From contig OY744520.1 in the NCBI GenBank assembly GCA_963556195.1, positions 3,147,501 through 3,211,500 of the forward strand: a stretch of DNA of 64,000 bases, given 5' to 3'. Position numbers and translations under genes: made by a program. How positions within the stretch are numbered: the stretch's first letter is position 1; every line of letters begins with the position of its first letter. The stretch comes from Sepiola atlantica (taxonomy: Eukaryota; Mollusca; Cephalopoda; Sepiida; Sepiolidae). A model generated the notes under the pieces. The model did no database searches. It was not told the DNA's origin and saw only the letters and a program-made list of their open reading frames with translations. This document shows positions 36,401 through 48,664 of the stretch, one piece after another.

Positions 36401-36982
36401 GCTACAACAGGCAGCGTATATTTACTATTATTACAAATGGATAATGTGTATCTCTGTAAGTGTAAACAATAGCATTACTAGATGTACATGCTTACTCTAT
36501 TACTATGTCTCTTTTCTTTGTTGTGGTAGAATACGTAATGCGGTAATGATAGCATGACACTTCTTTTTAAAGATATAGTGCGGTATCTGTCTGTCCTTCC
36601 ATGCATTACCTCCTTTATTATTACAGCATGGAGCATATGTTTGTGTATCATATACACTATAAAATGTACTCAACCAGTAAAGGCATTCTATTGCTAGTTC
36701 CAGTGATATATCCAAATATGGAGCAGATGCCAATACTGGCGAAGCACAATCTTCTCTTCATTTTTGACAGTGTGTACACTAGAATGATATAAAATATACA
36801 ATCTTAAGCATTTTTAAATTGAATATTAGAATAGAAGAATATAGTTTGCATTCAAATACATTTTCGTTGTGCAATAAATATAGTTGAACCTAATCGGACA
36901 GAAATGGGTTGAATGTTCATGCAATTTAAGTTATATTTATTGAACGAAACTTTGAAAAATCTGTAATTATTTGCTCGAATTA

Positions 36983-36984
<2 letters not shown>
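36401..36984. other. Flank before (AT)n (U3)
   Basis: Counterpart of 23691-24839, but about 550 bp shorter. The stretch around 'ctcgtgttcttacaattatt' and the fast-evolving segment before 'aattatttgctcgaattatg' are missing. No gene. Confidence 0.55.

Positions 36985-37050
<66 letters not shown>
36985..37050. repeat. (AT)n microsatellite (U3/U4 boundary)
   Basis: 33 pure AT dinucleotides after 'tgctcgaattatg'. Confidence 0.98.
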
Positions 37051-37053
<3 letters not shown>

Positions 37054-38715
37054 CTGGCTGAACTACTCTCCCAGCGTTTCGCGTAAAATTCCACATTGGA
37101 GTCGGCAAACCACCCTCTCTCTAAACTCCCATTGCGAACTGAAACCACACTTGAGAACCTGGTCATCACATCGGCTAAAGTTAGAGACATCATAATACAC
37201 CTTGACATTTCCAAAGCCTGTGGGCCTGATCTTATACCAGTAATAGTAAGAAATAGATGCTCTGCTGAGCTGGCTCCTGCCCTCTCCAAACTATACAACA
37301 TATGTCTTACTGGATCCTGATTCGCTGATAGTTGGATAATTGTACTCTGTGGGTCCAGTCATCAAGAGTTCTTGAGATAGAACTGATCCCCTGAACTACC
37401 GCCCAATCAGTCTACTCTCGATCTCTGCTAAAATATGTGAATCATTAACCAATCTAGCGATAGTCAGGCGCCGAGTTGATGCTGAACTTTTTTCTGATCA
37501 TCAATACGGCTTCATAAAGCACAATCTACTGCAGATATCCTAAAGGTCATATCTGAACGCATATAGCATACATTGGGCAAGCCAAGTGAAGCTAGGGCGG
37601 TAATGTTTCATATACTCAAGGCCTTTGGCTAGGTCTGACATGATGGGCTTCTAATAAAACTGCACTTATATGGTATTACTGGGCACATATTTAACATAAC
37701 AAAATCCTTCATATCCAAACGGACGATCCAGGTTGTACTCGATGGCTGTTCTTCTAAGCAATATGGCATAAATGCTGGTGTACCCCAGGGATCTATTCCT
37801 GGACCTCTACTGTATCTGATTTTCATAAATTACCTCCCTAATGCTATTACGACTGCGATAGGAATATTTGCTGGCGACACCACTCTCTACTCTCGTTATG
37901 TAGGCAACACCGACGAGCACATGTATGAGGCAATGGCTAAATCTCTAGAAGATGCCTTCCAGTCTGTAGTGGGATGGGGTCAGAAAATGGATGATAACTT
38001 TTAATGCCGCAAAATTAAAGTTAATTTTCTTTCAATAACTACAGGAAACCTTATCAACCATCGATTGTCATGGCAAATAGTACCCTGTCTGTGAGTTCAT
38101 CATTCAAACTCCTCGGTCAAACTTTCACACATGAACTGAATTGGAATAAATACATTGAAAACATTGCCAGGGCTGCTGCAAAGAATGTGGGCTCTCTCTA
38201 CCATGCCAGTAAACATCTCACACCTGACATTAACTATATTTCTACAAAGTCACCATCCGCCCATGCATGGAATATTGTTGCTACATCTGGGCTGGTGCAT
38301 CATCCGCTTGTCGCTATTTCTTAGACAAGGTCCAAAAAGAGTTGCCAACTTGATAGGTCCTTCACTATTCAGCAAGCTGCATCCTCCGTCCCATCACCGC
38401 AATGTTGCTTCCTTGTGTTTGTTTTACAAGTACTTCAATGGATATCGCTCTAATTAGCTTGCTGCTTTGGTACCTACACGACGTAAATTCACTAGACAAA
38501 CGCGGCAATCTCTCAAATCCCATTCATACACTGTGGATGTCCACAGATGCCTAAGAGCCTTCTCATCCAAAAGTGTTTTCCTTGTGCTGCTGGACTCTGG
38601 AACTCAGTCCCCGCTGGCTGTGTTGCTGACGTTACTGACACGCAGACATTTAAAACTGATGTAAACAGACATCTCGCTGCTCTGCTCCTAATTTAGGTTG
38701 ACCCGCCCAAACCTT
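37051..38715 (+). pseudogene. Jockey/CR1-like LINE, Jockey-b (U4)
   Basis: Same truncation point, same position against (AT)n and same altered active site (FAGDTTLYS, about 37866-37892) as the U3 copy, with its own stops and frameshifts. It retains AGVPQGSIPGPLLYLIFIN (about 37775-37830), SSFKLLGQTFTHELNWNKYI and HRRNVASLCLFYKYFNGYRS in different frames. It is an inherited duplicate, not an independent insertion. Confidence 0.88.
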
Positions 38716-40022
38716 CACCATTTTTTCTCAGTAGCTCCTTGGTGTTCTCATTGTTTTAAAGTACTCTCTTTATTCGTTTCCTTAATCCAGGTCTTTATAA
38801 ATTTTATTAAGTTACACGATGCTATCTCAATTTTACAGTGTTCCCTTCTGAATCGCCAGTAGTTCATTATGTTGTATTCCAAATTCAATATCCATATCAG
38901 AAAACTATTTACTGTACTCTGATTTCATTCAGGTGTTGTTGTTTAATCCATTAACAGTCTTAATTCATCCATTGCATTTGCCATGAAGATAAGCATTTCG
39001 TCTTCTTTTTTCGACAAGTGCCAGCTTTTATTAGATAATGATTTGCGTATTGTGTAGTATTCTATCCTGTTATAAATCCATGCCTTGATTATTCTACCTC
39101 TTTTCTTTTATTTTTCTGAGTATAATTAGGTTGTATCCATATGCGATTCGCTGCTTGCCGATATCCTGTCATTTTCTTCGGAATGAAGTCAACCGATATC
39201 GAAGCACCAGTTGCTCTATCGTTAAATTGTGCTGTTCTTTTTGTAGATTATTTGAGCTTTGATCTATGAGTTTCATCAGGGCATACTTTAGCCCAACTGG
39301 TTTTTTTTTAAACGCCTCGTCATAGTTTTTACGTTTGTTAAATGTTCTCACACTATCGTCATCTTTTTATTAACAATTCTGTAATTTTAGCCGAATCTTA
39401 TCGTTTAATAATGCATTGGCATCGAAGTAAACATTTTACAACTCTTTTTGTTTCTATTTCGTCCAGTTATGTTTTGATGAAATTAACTTTCGTCATTCTC
39501 AAATATTAAGATTTGTTTATATTGATGGAATTTCTATCACTATGTGTTAAAATTTCCTGATGTTATAGGCGCTTCAGCTCCCTTCATGTTTCTTGGATAA
39601 TGTGGCCTTTTATTTAAATATTTGTTATCTTTCATCAATTATTAATCTTTAACCGAACTATATGCTATAGCTGATAGGTTTAGTTATTTAATTGCGTTAC
39701 AGCTTAGCTACTTATCCGACCTTTGTTGATTTTTACAAATAATTATTTCTGTTCAGTATTGGACATGCATAGTCGACTCTAGAAGGTACACACTTACTCA
39801 GGTCTGTAACATTGTATATTTATATGTGTAAGGGGAGATTGTGAAGTTATTCTGTTTTTTTGTATATAGCAGGCAAGTATATAGAGATAATAGCGTTTGC
39901 CGTTTATGGAACCTTATATGTGTCTACTGTTTCTCTGTGTTTGTGCCTTTCAATATCATTGTAAGTAGGCTCTATATTATCCTTATTATCATTATCATTA
40001 TCAATGATTATTACCATTGTTA

Positions 40023-40023
<1 letters not shown>
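38716..40023. repeat. Upstream block (U4)
   Basis: Complete, uninterrupted version. It provides the empty site for the U3 solo LTR at 'gcaggcaagtatatagagat' (about 39870). It includes the minus-strand frame at 39169-39351. Confidence 0.8.
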
Positions 40024-40083
<60 letters not shown>

Positions 40084-40330
40084 TCAACAAAGATCATCAA
40101 TATGATTATTATAGATGATACTATTATTAGTATGAATAATAATTATTTTAAGAAAATGATCATTCATATGATTATTATAAATCATAATATAATAATTATT
40201 AATGATATCAATGATACTATTAGTATTAATAATTTTGTTATTTATGATTACAATATTACTATACATCATAATTATATTAATAATATCAATAATACCACAA
40301 CTATCAGGAATATCGTCTTAAATGAAGGTT
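40024..40330. repeat. (ATT)n and A/T low-complexity tract (U4)
   Basis: Pure (ATT)n 40024-40082 then AT words to about 40300. The 163-codon ORF through it is an artefact. Confidence 0.95.
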
Positions 40331-40370
40331 GATCGATTGCATAATCTTCAAGAAATGTGCTTTAATGTAA

Positions 40371-40450
40371 GGATACTATGTTAGAGTGTTTACCGTGACG
40401 CGCATTAGTGATTCGACAGTCCAGTGTTCGAATCTTGTTTGCATCTTTAA
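40371..40450 (+). other. tRNA-like element (U4)
   Basis: 'tagagtgtttaccgtgacgc' and B box 'gtgttcgaatc' (40424-40434). It lies about 0.7 kb before the C4 ATG. Confidence 0.6.
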
Positions 40451-40987
40451 GATATATATATAGAGATGTTAGAAAGCTTTATGGTACTACTTGTTCTGTT
40501 TATCAATCTTTGCTCATTACATTCTTAGACTACTATTACTCATTGGCAAATAAATGCTTACTATTCATAAGAGAATGTTTTATAATAATAAACAAGTGGC
40601 GCATTGTAGATTGTTAGGGAAAAAATTAAGTGTCGATTATCCGCTGTTATAATCTAAACTAGAAATGTTGAATAATTATTCAGAATTTCAATAGCTTTTA
40701 TCGTGCTGATTATGTGATTATTTTAATTGCAATAGCACCGCATTCTATTACTGCAATTATTTCTATGAATATAAAGTATCAGTAAAAAGTGCGTGAATAT
40801 AATCATTAATGTAATATACGGACCCGTACGGATTACGTTATATTTGTTTCTTTGATTCAATTAAAATTGTCTTATTAATTTTGCACGGCTTGAACTTACT
40901 TCTTCTGAATTTAAATAGTATAAATGTCAATAATGACAAGACACACATTACAGTGCATGGAATTGCCCGATTCGATGTTGAAATATG

Positions 40988-41022
40988 ATTGGTTACAATA
41001 TCGTTTATATTTGTTATAAATA
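40988..41022 (+). promoter_or_regulatory. Promoter of copy C4
   Basis: Inverted CCAAT 'attgg' (40988-40992) and TATA 'tataaata' (41015-41022). The ATG lies 67 bp further, with no upstream ATG between. Confidence 0.68.
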
Positions 41023-41088
41023 AAATATTCTGCCTCCTGGATTTCGTTGGAAAGTTTGCAGATAGAAGAAAACAGTAAACCAGTTATA

Positions 41089-41337
41089 ATGGAGATGCAG
41101 GTTTCTGCTAAGCAGGTGATGAGAGCCCAACGCGCTGCAATTCCTAAGATCAAGGGGCCGGTTCCCCCTAAAAAATGCGACGTCGATTACAAAACTCCGG
41201 TCTATAGCCTTCTGATTACGATGTTTATTCTAATCCTTGTCGGTGTTATTTGGTATTCCTACTCTCTCCCCGAGAAGCAAGCAAACGCAATGAATGTGGA
41301 TGAACCCTCCGCATCTGATGATGCTATTGCTCATTGA
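41089..41337 (+). CDS. Small single-pass membrane protein, copy C4 (82 aa)
   Basis: Intact copy with intact promoter boxes, tRNA-like element and poly(A) signal. The N-terminus (MEMQVSAKQVMRAQR) matches C3, while Cys30 and the TCC codon for Ser57 match C2. The rest is the family consensus: basic IPKIKGPVPPKK, membrane span at about 38-58, acidic tail SDDAIAH. Predicted N-in/C-out signal-anchor topology. A lone cysteine on the cytosolic side could allow lipidation or dimer formation; that is inference only. Function unknown. Confidence 0.8.
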   Translation: MEMQVSAKQVMRAQRAAIPKIKGPVPPKKCDVDYKTPVYSLLITMFILILVGVIWYSYSLPEKQANAMNVDEPSASDDAIAH

Positions 41338-42130
41338 GAATGTTTTTGCAACACCAAAAAAAAAGACCCCACCTCTAACAGGAAAAATTGCCGCTCCGTT
41401 AAAGGTGGGATTCCATCAATATTTTAATGCCAACATTGGATATAAACGGCCGGAATGTTTCCATGTACAATTGTACAACATTTGATTCCAAAGAATGTGA
41501 TTTCTAAACTGTTGATGGACATATTGTTTTCTCAAGACTTGTATATCTAGACTCAACTTTTCTAACAGAATGTATTCCACACTGTAATTGTCTCGAATGC
41601 GCCTCATACACACGAGTTGAACATAGTAGTTTGTACGTTCGTGTGAATTTAACAGTACACTTTGTATTTGACGCAACTTTTAACATGCCGCACGTGACAA
41701 TACATACATGCAAAGTTATTTAACTATCACTTTTAAATCTGTACATTTTGTTTTCAAGTATTTGATCTAACCTCGTCAAAATGTAATTTTCAATTAAATG
41801 TATCCTCTGAGATTTTAAAATGTAAAATGATTTTAGACTTTTATAACTAGCACTCGATAATTGAATTTTAGTCGACGTACATTTAACTGATTTTGATTAC
41901 CAAATTCAGTTTCTGTCGTTTTCTCTTAATTCTTCAATGTTACTGCAGATAATGCAACTAATTGCTTACATTGATTGCCTTTTAAATTTTTCGTTTTGTC
42001 AACATCACACATTTTTATTCTCCAGGAAAGACTTTTGTACCGTTTTGTATTAGTTGGAAATGTGTTTAACTTTTCATGCGCTAATTTTAGGAATTTTGTT
42101 GCAAATAAAAGCTAAACACTTAGTAATGTG
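41338..42130 (+). other. 3' UTR of C4 with poly(A) signal at 42104-42109
   Basis: AATAAA lies 1015 bp after the ATG, followed by 'aatgtgttttattttattgg'. The conserved block with CACGTG is at about 41668-41705. Confidence 0.65.
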
Positions 42131-42672
42131 TTTTATTTTATTGGTTTATAAAATATTTACTAGCATTCAGGCAAATATTTTCTGCTCGCAAAATGTTTAT
42201 TCCGTTTTCATAATATGCTTCATTAAAATAATTCGCAAACCTATTTTAATCAAAACACTAGATTTATACTTAGTACGGTAACTTTCATGGGATCATTAGC
42301 TCTGGGCGCTTTTGTACTAGAGTTAAGCTTGTATAACGTATAATTAACAAATTATTTACTTATAAGTACTGAAATAAAGTGTCATGGATATTTTTGAGCT
42401 CGATTTTATTCAATGTGGTATTCGATTCATTGCGAGGATACCATAAAGTGTAGTTACATGTCAATAATAACCGTACTCTCTGCTGGTTCAGATTAAAGAC
42501 TATGCTTTACCAATTAGTTAGTTCAGTTTTTAAGCTTTGCTTCATTAAAATAATTTGAAAACTGAATTTAATCAAAATGCTGAATTTCTATTTGGTATGT
42601 TTACTTACATGGGATCGTTTTATTTTTGCGCATTTCTACTAGAATTAAGCTTGTATAACGTCACATTTCTTC
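42131..42672. other. Gene-distal flank (U4)
   Basis: Near-identical to U3 31121-31670. No gene. It ends at the transposon insertion. Confidence 0.6.
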
Positions 42673-42680
42673 AAATATTT

Positions 42681-43787
42681 GGGTATTTTTTTTTACGATA
42701 GCCCTACAACGAAAACGCTGAAAAAACAAATATACAACAAATAAAAGTTACCGTAGCCGATAAAAGTTGATTTCAAAGTTTCCTGTAACATTTATTAATG
42801 ACTAATCTGTTAAAAGTGCTGTTTTTTTGTTTTTCATAAATCGATGTTTTTATCACACGCAGACTGGAAAATAAAATGGCGGCCGCTTCTTCACATTTTC
42901 GAAGGCTCGTTTTTTTTTTTTTTTTACTGGGATTCATATTCAAAGCGCAATTTATTTTTTAAGTCAAGCAAAAGAACAAAACAAAACTACATTTTAAGCA
43001 AAAGAAATAAAATCATTTTCTTTTGATTTACATGTCATTGTGCTTTTATTTACATTCATTCGTCACACCGTAATGTTTTTTTTTCCTGTTTCTATGAAAA
43101 ATTCCTTACCATACACCTAACTCCAATTTTTTTTCCTGCTTCTGTAAAAAATCCCTTACGGTAACCCTTGCCCTAACTCCAGCCCTAACCCTAACTTCCA
43201 CATGGGCAGCTTAGACTTGGCAGAGAACGACCCTACCGGGCTATAATGCCCACACTTGTGGCACATTTTATTGTCTCGTCGATGTCAGTACTAAAGTGTA
43301 CTCCTATTGCCATAATGGTCAATTCGCTCATGAGTTGCGTTTGGGTCGTTTCACAACGTCTCTGCAGCAACAAAAAATACATGAAAATGTCCCACCACCC
43401 ACTCACTCACTCACTCCAATGACGTAACAAGCGCGCTCATTCGGTGACCAAAATGATCGTTAAAATGTTCGTTTCATAAAATTAAATTTCAAAAATGCAA
43501 ACAAAAAAAAACGCCGCTTTCATAATGAGACCCAGAAAAAACACCACGTGACAAGTGTTTACGCCATCTTTATTTAAGTAAACTTGTTGTTGCCGAAAAC
43601 ATTTTTTTTCATGTCTAATAAAAACCCACTGCGTAAACATACAAACAAATGGAATAGATAACTAGGAAAATCTTCTGTCTCGACATACGTCGCATTTATT
43701 TGTTACATATTCATTTTTTTTTTTACTACGCTCTACAACTTTTTTCAACATGACTCGCGAGTTGTATGGCTATGTTAAAACATTCCC
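42681..43787. mobile_element. Non-autonomous DNA transposon with 8-bp duplication (U4)
   Basis: Termini 'gggtattttttttt' followed by 'acgatagccctacaac', and the inverse 'gttgtatggctatgttaa' ending 'cattccc', form imperfect inverted repeats of about 30 bp. It is flanked by perfect 'aaatattt' (42673-42680 and 43788-43795). The other units show one copy at the empty site ('aaaatatttacttttaag' in U1, near 5543). Because the duplication is a palindrome, TA with TTTGGG ends is also possible. There is no transposase ORF. Family is undetermined (Merlin-like or Tc1/mariner-like are options). Confidence 0.75.
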
Positions 43788-44212
43788 AAATATTTACTTA
43801 TAAGTAGTGACATCAAGCGCCATTGATATTTATAGCTAGATATTTTATTCAACGTTGTATTCTTGTGTCCTCACGATTCATTGCGATGGTACAATAAGGT
43901 TTAAGTTCTATTGTCGTCTGTTTGCATCGCACTAATAACCGTAGTCTCTGGTGGTTAAGACTAAACACCATTATTAGAAATTAGTCACTATTCTAGTGAA
44001 GTCCCAACTAGATTACTTAGCATTCTAATCGTCAATTTGAAAATTATTAACAATACAAATCAACCAAATCCGTCTTAAATTGTTATAATTAATTTAGTTT
44101 TGAAGAGGAAAGTAAAGATCGAATTTTTTTTTGTTTAGTCATAAAAACTAATAAATTTAACTTTTCTTGTATACATATTTTTGGGAGAAATTTGTATGCC
44201 AGATTAATAAGG

Positions 44213-44386
44213 ATGATTTTGAAACTTATTCTATTATTGGTGACATTACAAACTTTACGGGCGAGAACTTTTGCAATTACATTTGTTACAATAACACTAA
44301 TGTATAAACACCATCTTACATGTTTAGGGAGGAAATATTTTGTCTGCAAATTGACCTGCAATTCCGTAATAAAACTAATATCCTGA
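44213..44386 (+). CDS. Candidate 57-aa ORF with signal-peptide-like start
   Basis: It reads MILKLILLLVTLQTLRARTF and then a tail with two or three cysteines, ending at TGA. The N-terminus looks like a short signal peptide. Counterparts without indels over about 20 codons occur in U1 (5957-6043), U2 (16665-16760) and U3 (32102-32170), each ending at a different place. U5 (54341-54409) keeps the frame but not the ATG. It might be a first exon of a secreted-protein gene or chance in an AT-rich duplicated flank. No promoter or splice site was confirmed. Confidence 0.22.
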   Translation: MILKLILLLVTLQTLRARTFAITFVTITLMYKHHLTCLGRKYFVCKLTCNSVIKLIS

Positions 44387-45798
44387 GTTCGCCCAAATGG
44401 TGTAGGGATAGAAATCGGTAATGTTATTTCTAGTGTTAATTGTACAATATATTTTAATACACTGGAATAACTACCAGTGTCAAAATAAACTGAACACTTG
44501 AATTAAGAGAGTGGAAGTAAATCCAGCTATATTTTCTAAATGTCAAATCGAGCAATAATCTCAACTATAACTTCGCTGTAATCAGTATCTTAGCCTACAT
44601 TACTTCGTTTGGTCGGACCTTCATTAATGAAAGTCTGGTTCGAAAATATCTTTAAACTATATAGTTGAGAAATGCCACACCCTTCAGGTGAAGTTAGTTG
44701 TTTACGTTTGATATATATGAAGTAAAGTGGTAGTAATTAAAAATCAAAATGCTACTACTGATTATAATATTTTTAATGATAACAGTATTTTAATTCTTGC
44801 AAAAATATAGAGCTAAAGTAAGCATAACTACTAATAAAAGGCAACCTACAAAACAACTTATTTTACGATTCCTAAAATTCAAAACCGTATTGTAAGTTAA
44901 TTTTTCTGTATTTAACTTCATTCTTAATCCAAGAATTATCTATTTTAACGGAGTTGCCTTTATTACAGTATATTGTGATTAGTTTCAAATGCGACTTTGT
45001 CTTTCAGGAATCACGGTCTTCATGATTAAACTGATTAGATCAGGACGTAACATTGGGAATGATAGAACTGCAATTGAACAAGGATATTAATAAATATTAT
45101 TAAACGTTTTAGCAAAATCTATGTAGAATGTTTTCGTTTACGTTAAATATTTTTTTACAAGAAATTAAAGTGACTGTAGCGATTGTGTAAAACGAATTGC
45201 CATCAAAACAGTGAGTTTAGAAGACGTGATTAAAAGGGTTAGTCGAATCAAGTTTTGATCTGTTTAGCAAACCAGACTTTTTTCGTATACTGACACCCTT
45301 TTGGGCTAGTGTTTATATATAACATTATTGTATACATGAAAAACAAATATGCTGAGAGCAATTTCAATGAAATAAAATGAACAAAGATGAGTAGTATAAC
45401 GCAGTGTGTTTTGATATGTATTATTTACCCACACCTTTGTTTAAACCATTTCTACGGCTATTATTTAAGTGTGAAGGAGAGAGCATCGTACTACTACTAT
45501 TATAACGAACAATATCACAGTGACTAACAGCAAAATGAATGCAAATAGCGTAAGATACATAACAACCGCGACATCTATAGAGAAATAGATGTGAATATTT
45601 GGCAGCCTACCTCTATATATCGACTTTGCTACTGCTGCTACTTGTCAACACTACGGCTGTATACTCGCACTGGCGATATTTATTACTATTCAAAATAAAC
45701 GAGAATTGACAAACGTATAATCTTACGAAGTAATCTTAACTGAACCTTTTTAAATACATTTCAATCAGCTTAACACACTATTATATTCGTTGTACAAT

Positions 45799-45888
45799 AT
45801 TCCATGATAAATGCCAGTATACTGAAATCATGCCCTTAATAGGGTTAAGATGAACCTTCATATACACTAAATGTACAAAAGCAAGGAA
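45799..45888. mobile_element. Solo hairpin arm related to the Helitron-like element
   Basis: 'attccatgataaatgccagt' through 'tgtacaaaagcaagga' matches the outer hairpin arm of the elements at 16797-17604 and 59001-59823, but nothing else of them. U2 (about 18950) and U3 (about 33490) lack it at the matching site. Confidence 0.65.
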
Positions 45889-46034
45889 AGGAAATAAAAT
45901 ATACAATATATGTTCTTGTATGATTCCTATTCGTTTGTGTTATGGTATATCATCTATAACTGTGTATAACTTCAATACCTAATTTTAGTAAAGATATGTC
46001 TGCTTTCAATTTTTATATATATATATACATATTT

Positions 46035-46350
46035 GTCGCTATGAAGGCAACACGGACGTTCACATATCCGAAGCAATGGCTGCATCCTTAGAAAGTGACC
46101 TACATTCTGAAGTTGGATTAGGTCATACATTGAATGCTCTTAAGAGAAAGCTCATCTTGTTAAAACTAAAAGAACTCTCTTCGGCCAGCCATTGCCACGG
46201 CAATACCACCCTACTACAAAACGCCAGCAACGTTTCTATCCCCATAATGTTGCATTTTTGTGCCTGTTTTACAAGTAATTCAATAGATAGAGAACCGATG
46301 AACTTGCCACTGTTGTGCCCCCTCGACATTAATCGACTCTAACTACCCCA
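46035..46350 (+). pseudogene. Jockey-a LINE fragment (U4)
   Basis: FVAMKATRTFTYPKQW in one frame and MAASLESDLHSEVGLGHTLN in another, then NSIDREPMNLPLLCPLD. It is the same truncated fragment as in U2 and U3, with a frameshift. Confidence 0.68.
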
Positions 46351-46359
46351 CAATAGGCT

Positions 46360-47640
46360 TGAACCTTTCTGAAGATTTTGGCCAGAGTTTTTCTGAATCG
46401 TTTGCAGACTGTTATAACTGAATTGCCTTAACCTGATCACAACTATACTGTTAAGAGGAGATCAATTCAGTACAACTTGCATTAGATACGCACGATCTTA
46501 GAGGGGTTAAAGGACGACACTGAAACCGCACTGATCAATTTAGATCAATGCCCGACTATCGAGCCATTTATGGGCCGAGGTGTTACCATCTCTGAGTAGA
46601 ACTTTGACAGAGGGTTTTGCGTTAGGTCTTGCTGGTTGCAAAGGCTTTACTCAACCTCATCATAGATCACTTGGCCGAATGTTGTCGGGTCTAGGAAAAT
46701 ATCATATCGATAATTAGTGGTGGTGACTTGGATTGTCATAAGAAGAAGTTCGCTCTCAGTTGAATTAGGCGCCAGGCCGAGGTCATCTTAACAATATTTG
46801 TTCAAAATGTGGTACTCCTCAATGGTATAGCTCCAGAATTGTTATGGACTTATATCCCTTTTTGTCATCGTTGCAAAGAAGGTGAAAACGAAACGGCCGA
46901 GCACGCCTTTTTAAACTGCACCTGGCATCGTGAATATTGGACTATGACAACAAGGTGACGGCTCGCATCGTTCCCACACAAGTGACGCGCCTGGATATTG
47001 CATTCGTGGTTATCAACATAAAGCACTTGTGGCACATGGAAAAACGAATGGTGTGGCTTGCGATTTTAGCCGTAACTAGACTCGTATTGTTGACTTCACG
47101 CTTAGAAATTGGGCGTGGTAGGACGCCGCTTTTTCATAACGATTTGATTCCGTAATTAAAGCATCAGCTTAAAATAAAAATTAAATGTGGTAGAAAGAGT
47201 GTGGTTACCTCACTATTTAAAAGTAGATAGATAAACACCGCTAGTCCATCCGTGTTTATATACACTAGATTTGAGTTCGTGGTCTCTGCCTAAGCATAGC
47301 ACACATATACCTTAGGTCTTGGTGGTTTTGACCCTTATTTTATATCCAAGTGCAACATCAGTCACTCTAGCAAGTAGTACAAATGAGTCCTGTGTCACTA
47401 TCTTTATTTTAGGTTTCAGAATTCCTCCACGATGCCCGTTCCCCGATTTGCTTCATCCCTAACCCGTCCTAATAGTATTTTTCTTAGAAGACACCACACA
47501 TCCATAAATCAAAGGGTTATTTGGGGGTGTCCTGTAAGTAACGACAACTCCGACTTAATAGCTGACTCTCTATTTTTTGGTCTTACTGGAAAACAACGAG
47601 CAGTTCATAGCTTAGAGATGAATAGAGGGCCCTACTAAAA
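46360..47640 (+). pseudogene. Tx1-like LINE fragment, internally deleted (U4)
   Basis: It runs as in U3 to 'gatcaatttagatcaatg' (about 46535-46552), then jumps to 'cccgactatcgagcc', so the whole polymerase active-site region is gone. The C-terminal part is decayed but alignable, with the zinc-knuckle region 'cgttgcaaagaaggtg' near 46870. The tail runs to 47640. Confidence 0.75.
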
Positions 47641-47970
47641 TAAAGTCAGCCGGAATTATGCATCTTATAGTTTGCAATGCATATATTTTGATGCCATATT
47701 TTATTGATGTTTAACGGGCAAAAATATCTACTCAAGATGTATATACTTTATATTGATATAAATGAAATCAAAATCTTAGACTTGAATATGTATTTAGTTG
47801 TGTGTGTAAATAAATATTAACCATCCATTAACAAATGAGACGGTATAATTAGAAATCAAAAGACAAGATCTCGAAAGTTATATTATGGCGAGATTTTGAA
47901 GAAATAATGATCGCATTTTAGGCGTTTTAAGCACATGCGTAATTTTAGATTTATACTTATCTCTCTCCCA
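47641..47970. other. Unique spacer between duplicated Tx1 tails (U4)
   Basis: About 330 bp without a counterpart in the other units. AT-rich, no ORF. It may be another insertion or captured flank. Confidence 0.4.
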
Positions 47971-48450
47971 GATATTTGAGTTCGTGGTCTCTGCCTACGC
48001 ATAGCACACATCGACCTTAGCTCTTACATGTTGACCCTTATTGTATATCCTAGTGTAACATCAGTCCCTCTCGCAATAGGTCATCTGTTCCTATCTTTAG
48101 TTTAGGTGCAGAACTCATCCACGATGCCCGCTCCTCGATTTACTTCATCCCTAGCCCGCCCTGATGGGATTTGTCTTGCAGGACACCGCACATCTCTAAA
48201 TAAAAGGGTGATTTCTTTTGCCCACTTCGACTTAACAGCTTACTCTCTATTTTTCGGTCTTACCGGAAGACAACGAGCAGTTCATAGCTTAGTTCGAATG
48301 GGAAGGTCCTACTAACCTACCATAATTAGCATTTTATTTTGTTCGTTATTTTTCTATCCCTTTTATTTTAATTTATTTTTAAGGAATTTTTAAAGACTTG
48401 TTTGTTCTTCCACTGCCAACATCATACCCATTCTATATATATTTGTAAAT
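47971..48450 (+). pseudogene. Second Tx1 tail (U4)
   Basis: It repeats 47265-47640 from 'tttgagttcgtggtctctgc' through 'gatgcccgctcctcgattta' to 'gacaacgagcagttcatagc', then the common 3' end 'tatttgtaaataaaaatcat'. The short ORF 48106-48315 lies within it and is not a host gene. Confidence 0.7.
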
Positions 48451-48664
48451 AAAAATCATCAACACACCTGGGGTGATTTAAAGTAGCTTAGTCCATACAG
48501 TTAATGTGGTATTGTGGTGATTGAAACTAGTTGTAAGGAATTAGACTATTGGACGGCCTCTTACCCTTATTTACCCATTTTGGCCTTGTGCGACATCTTA
48601 ATTTTTTTATATTTCTCCTAAAAAATGTAAAAATTATTAAGATAAATAAAATGTACTATCTTTC

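Larger units (their letters stand above)
43796..46030. other. Long flank (U4)
   Basis: Full-length counterpart of U2 17606-19090 plus the part before it. It holds the small hydrophobic ORF (44213-44386) and a solo hairpin arm (45799-45888). Otherwise no gene. Confidence 0.6.

Noticed and set aside
43166..43196. Telomere-like 'ccctaaccctaac' run
   Set aside because: Only three imperfect units inside the U4 transposon; too short for an interstitial telomere tract.
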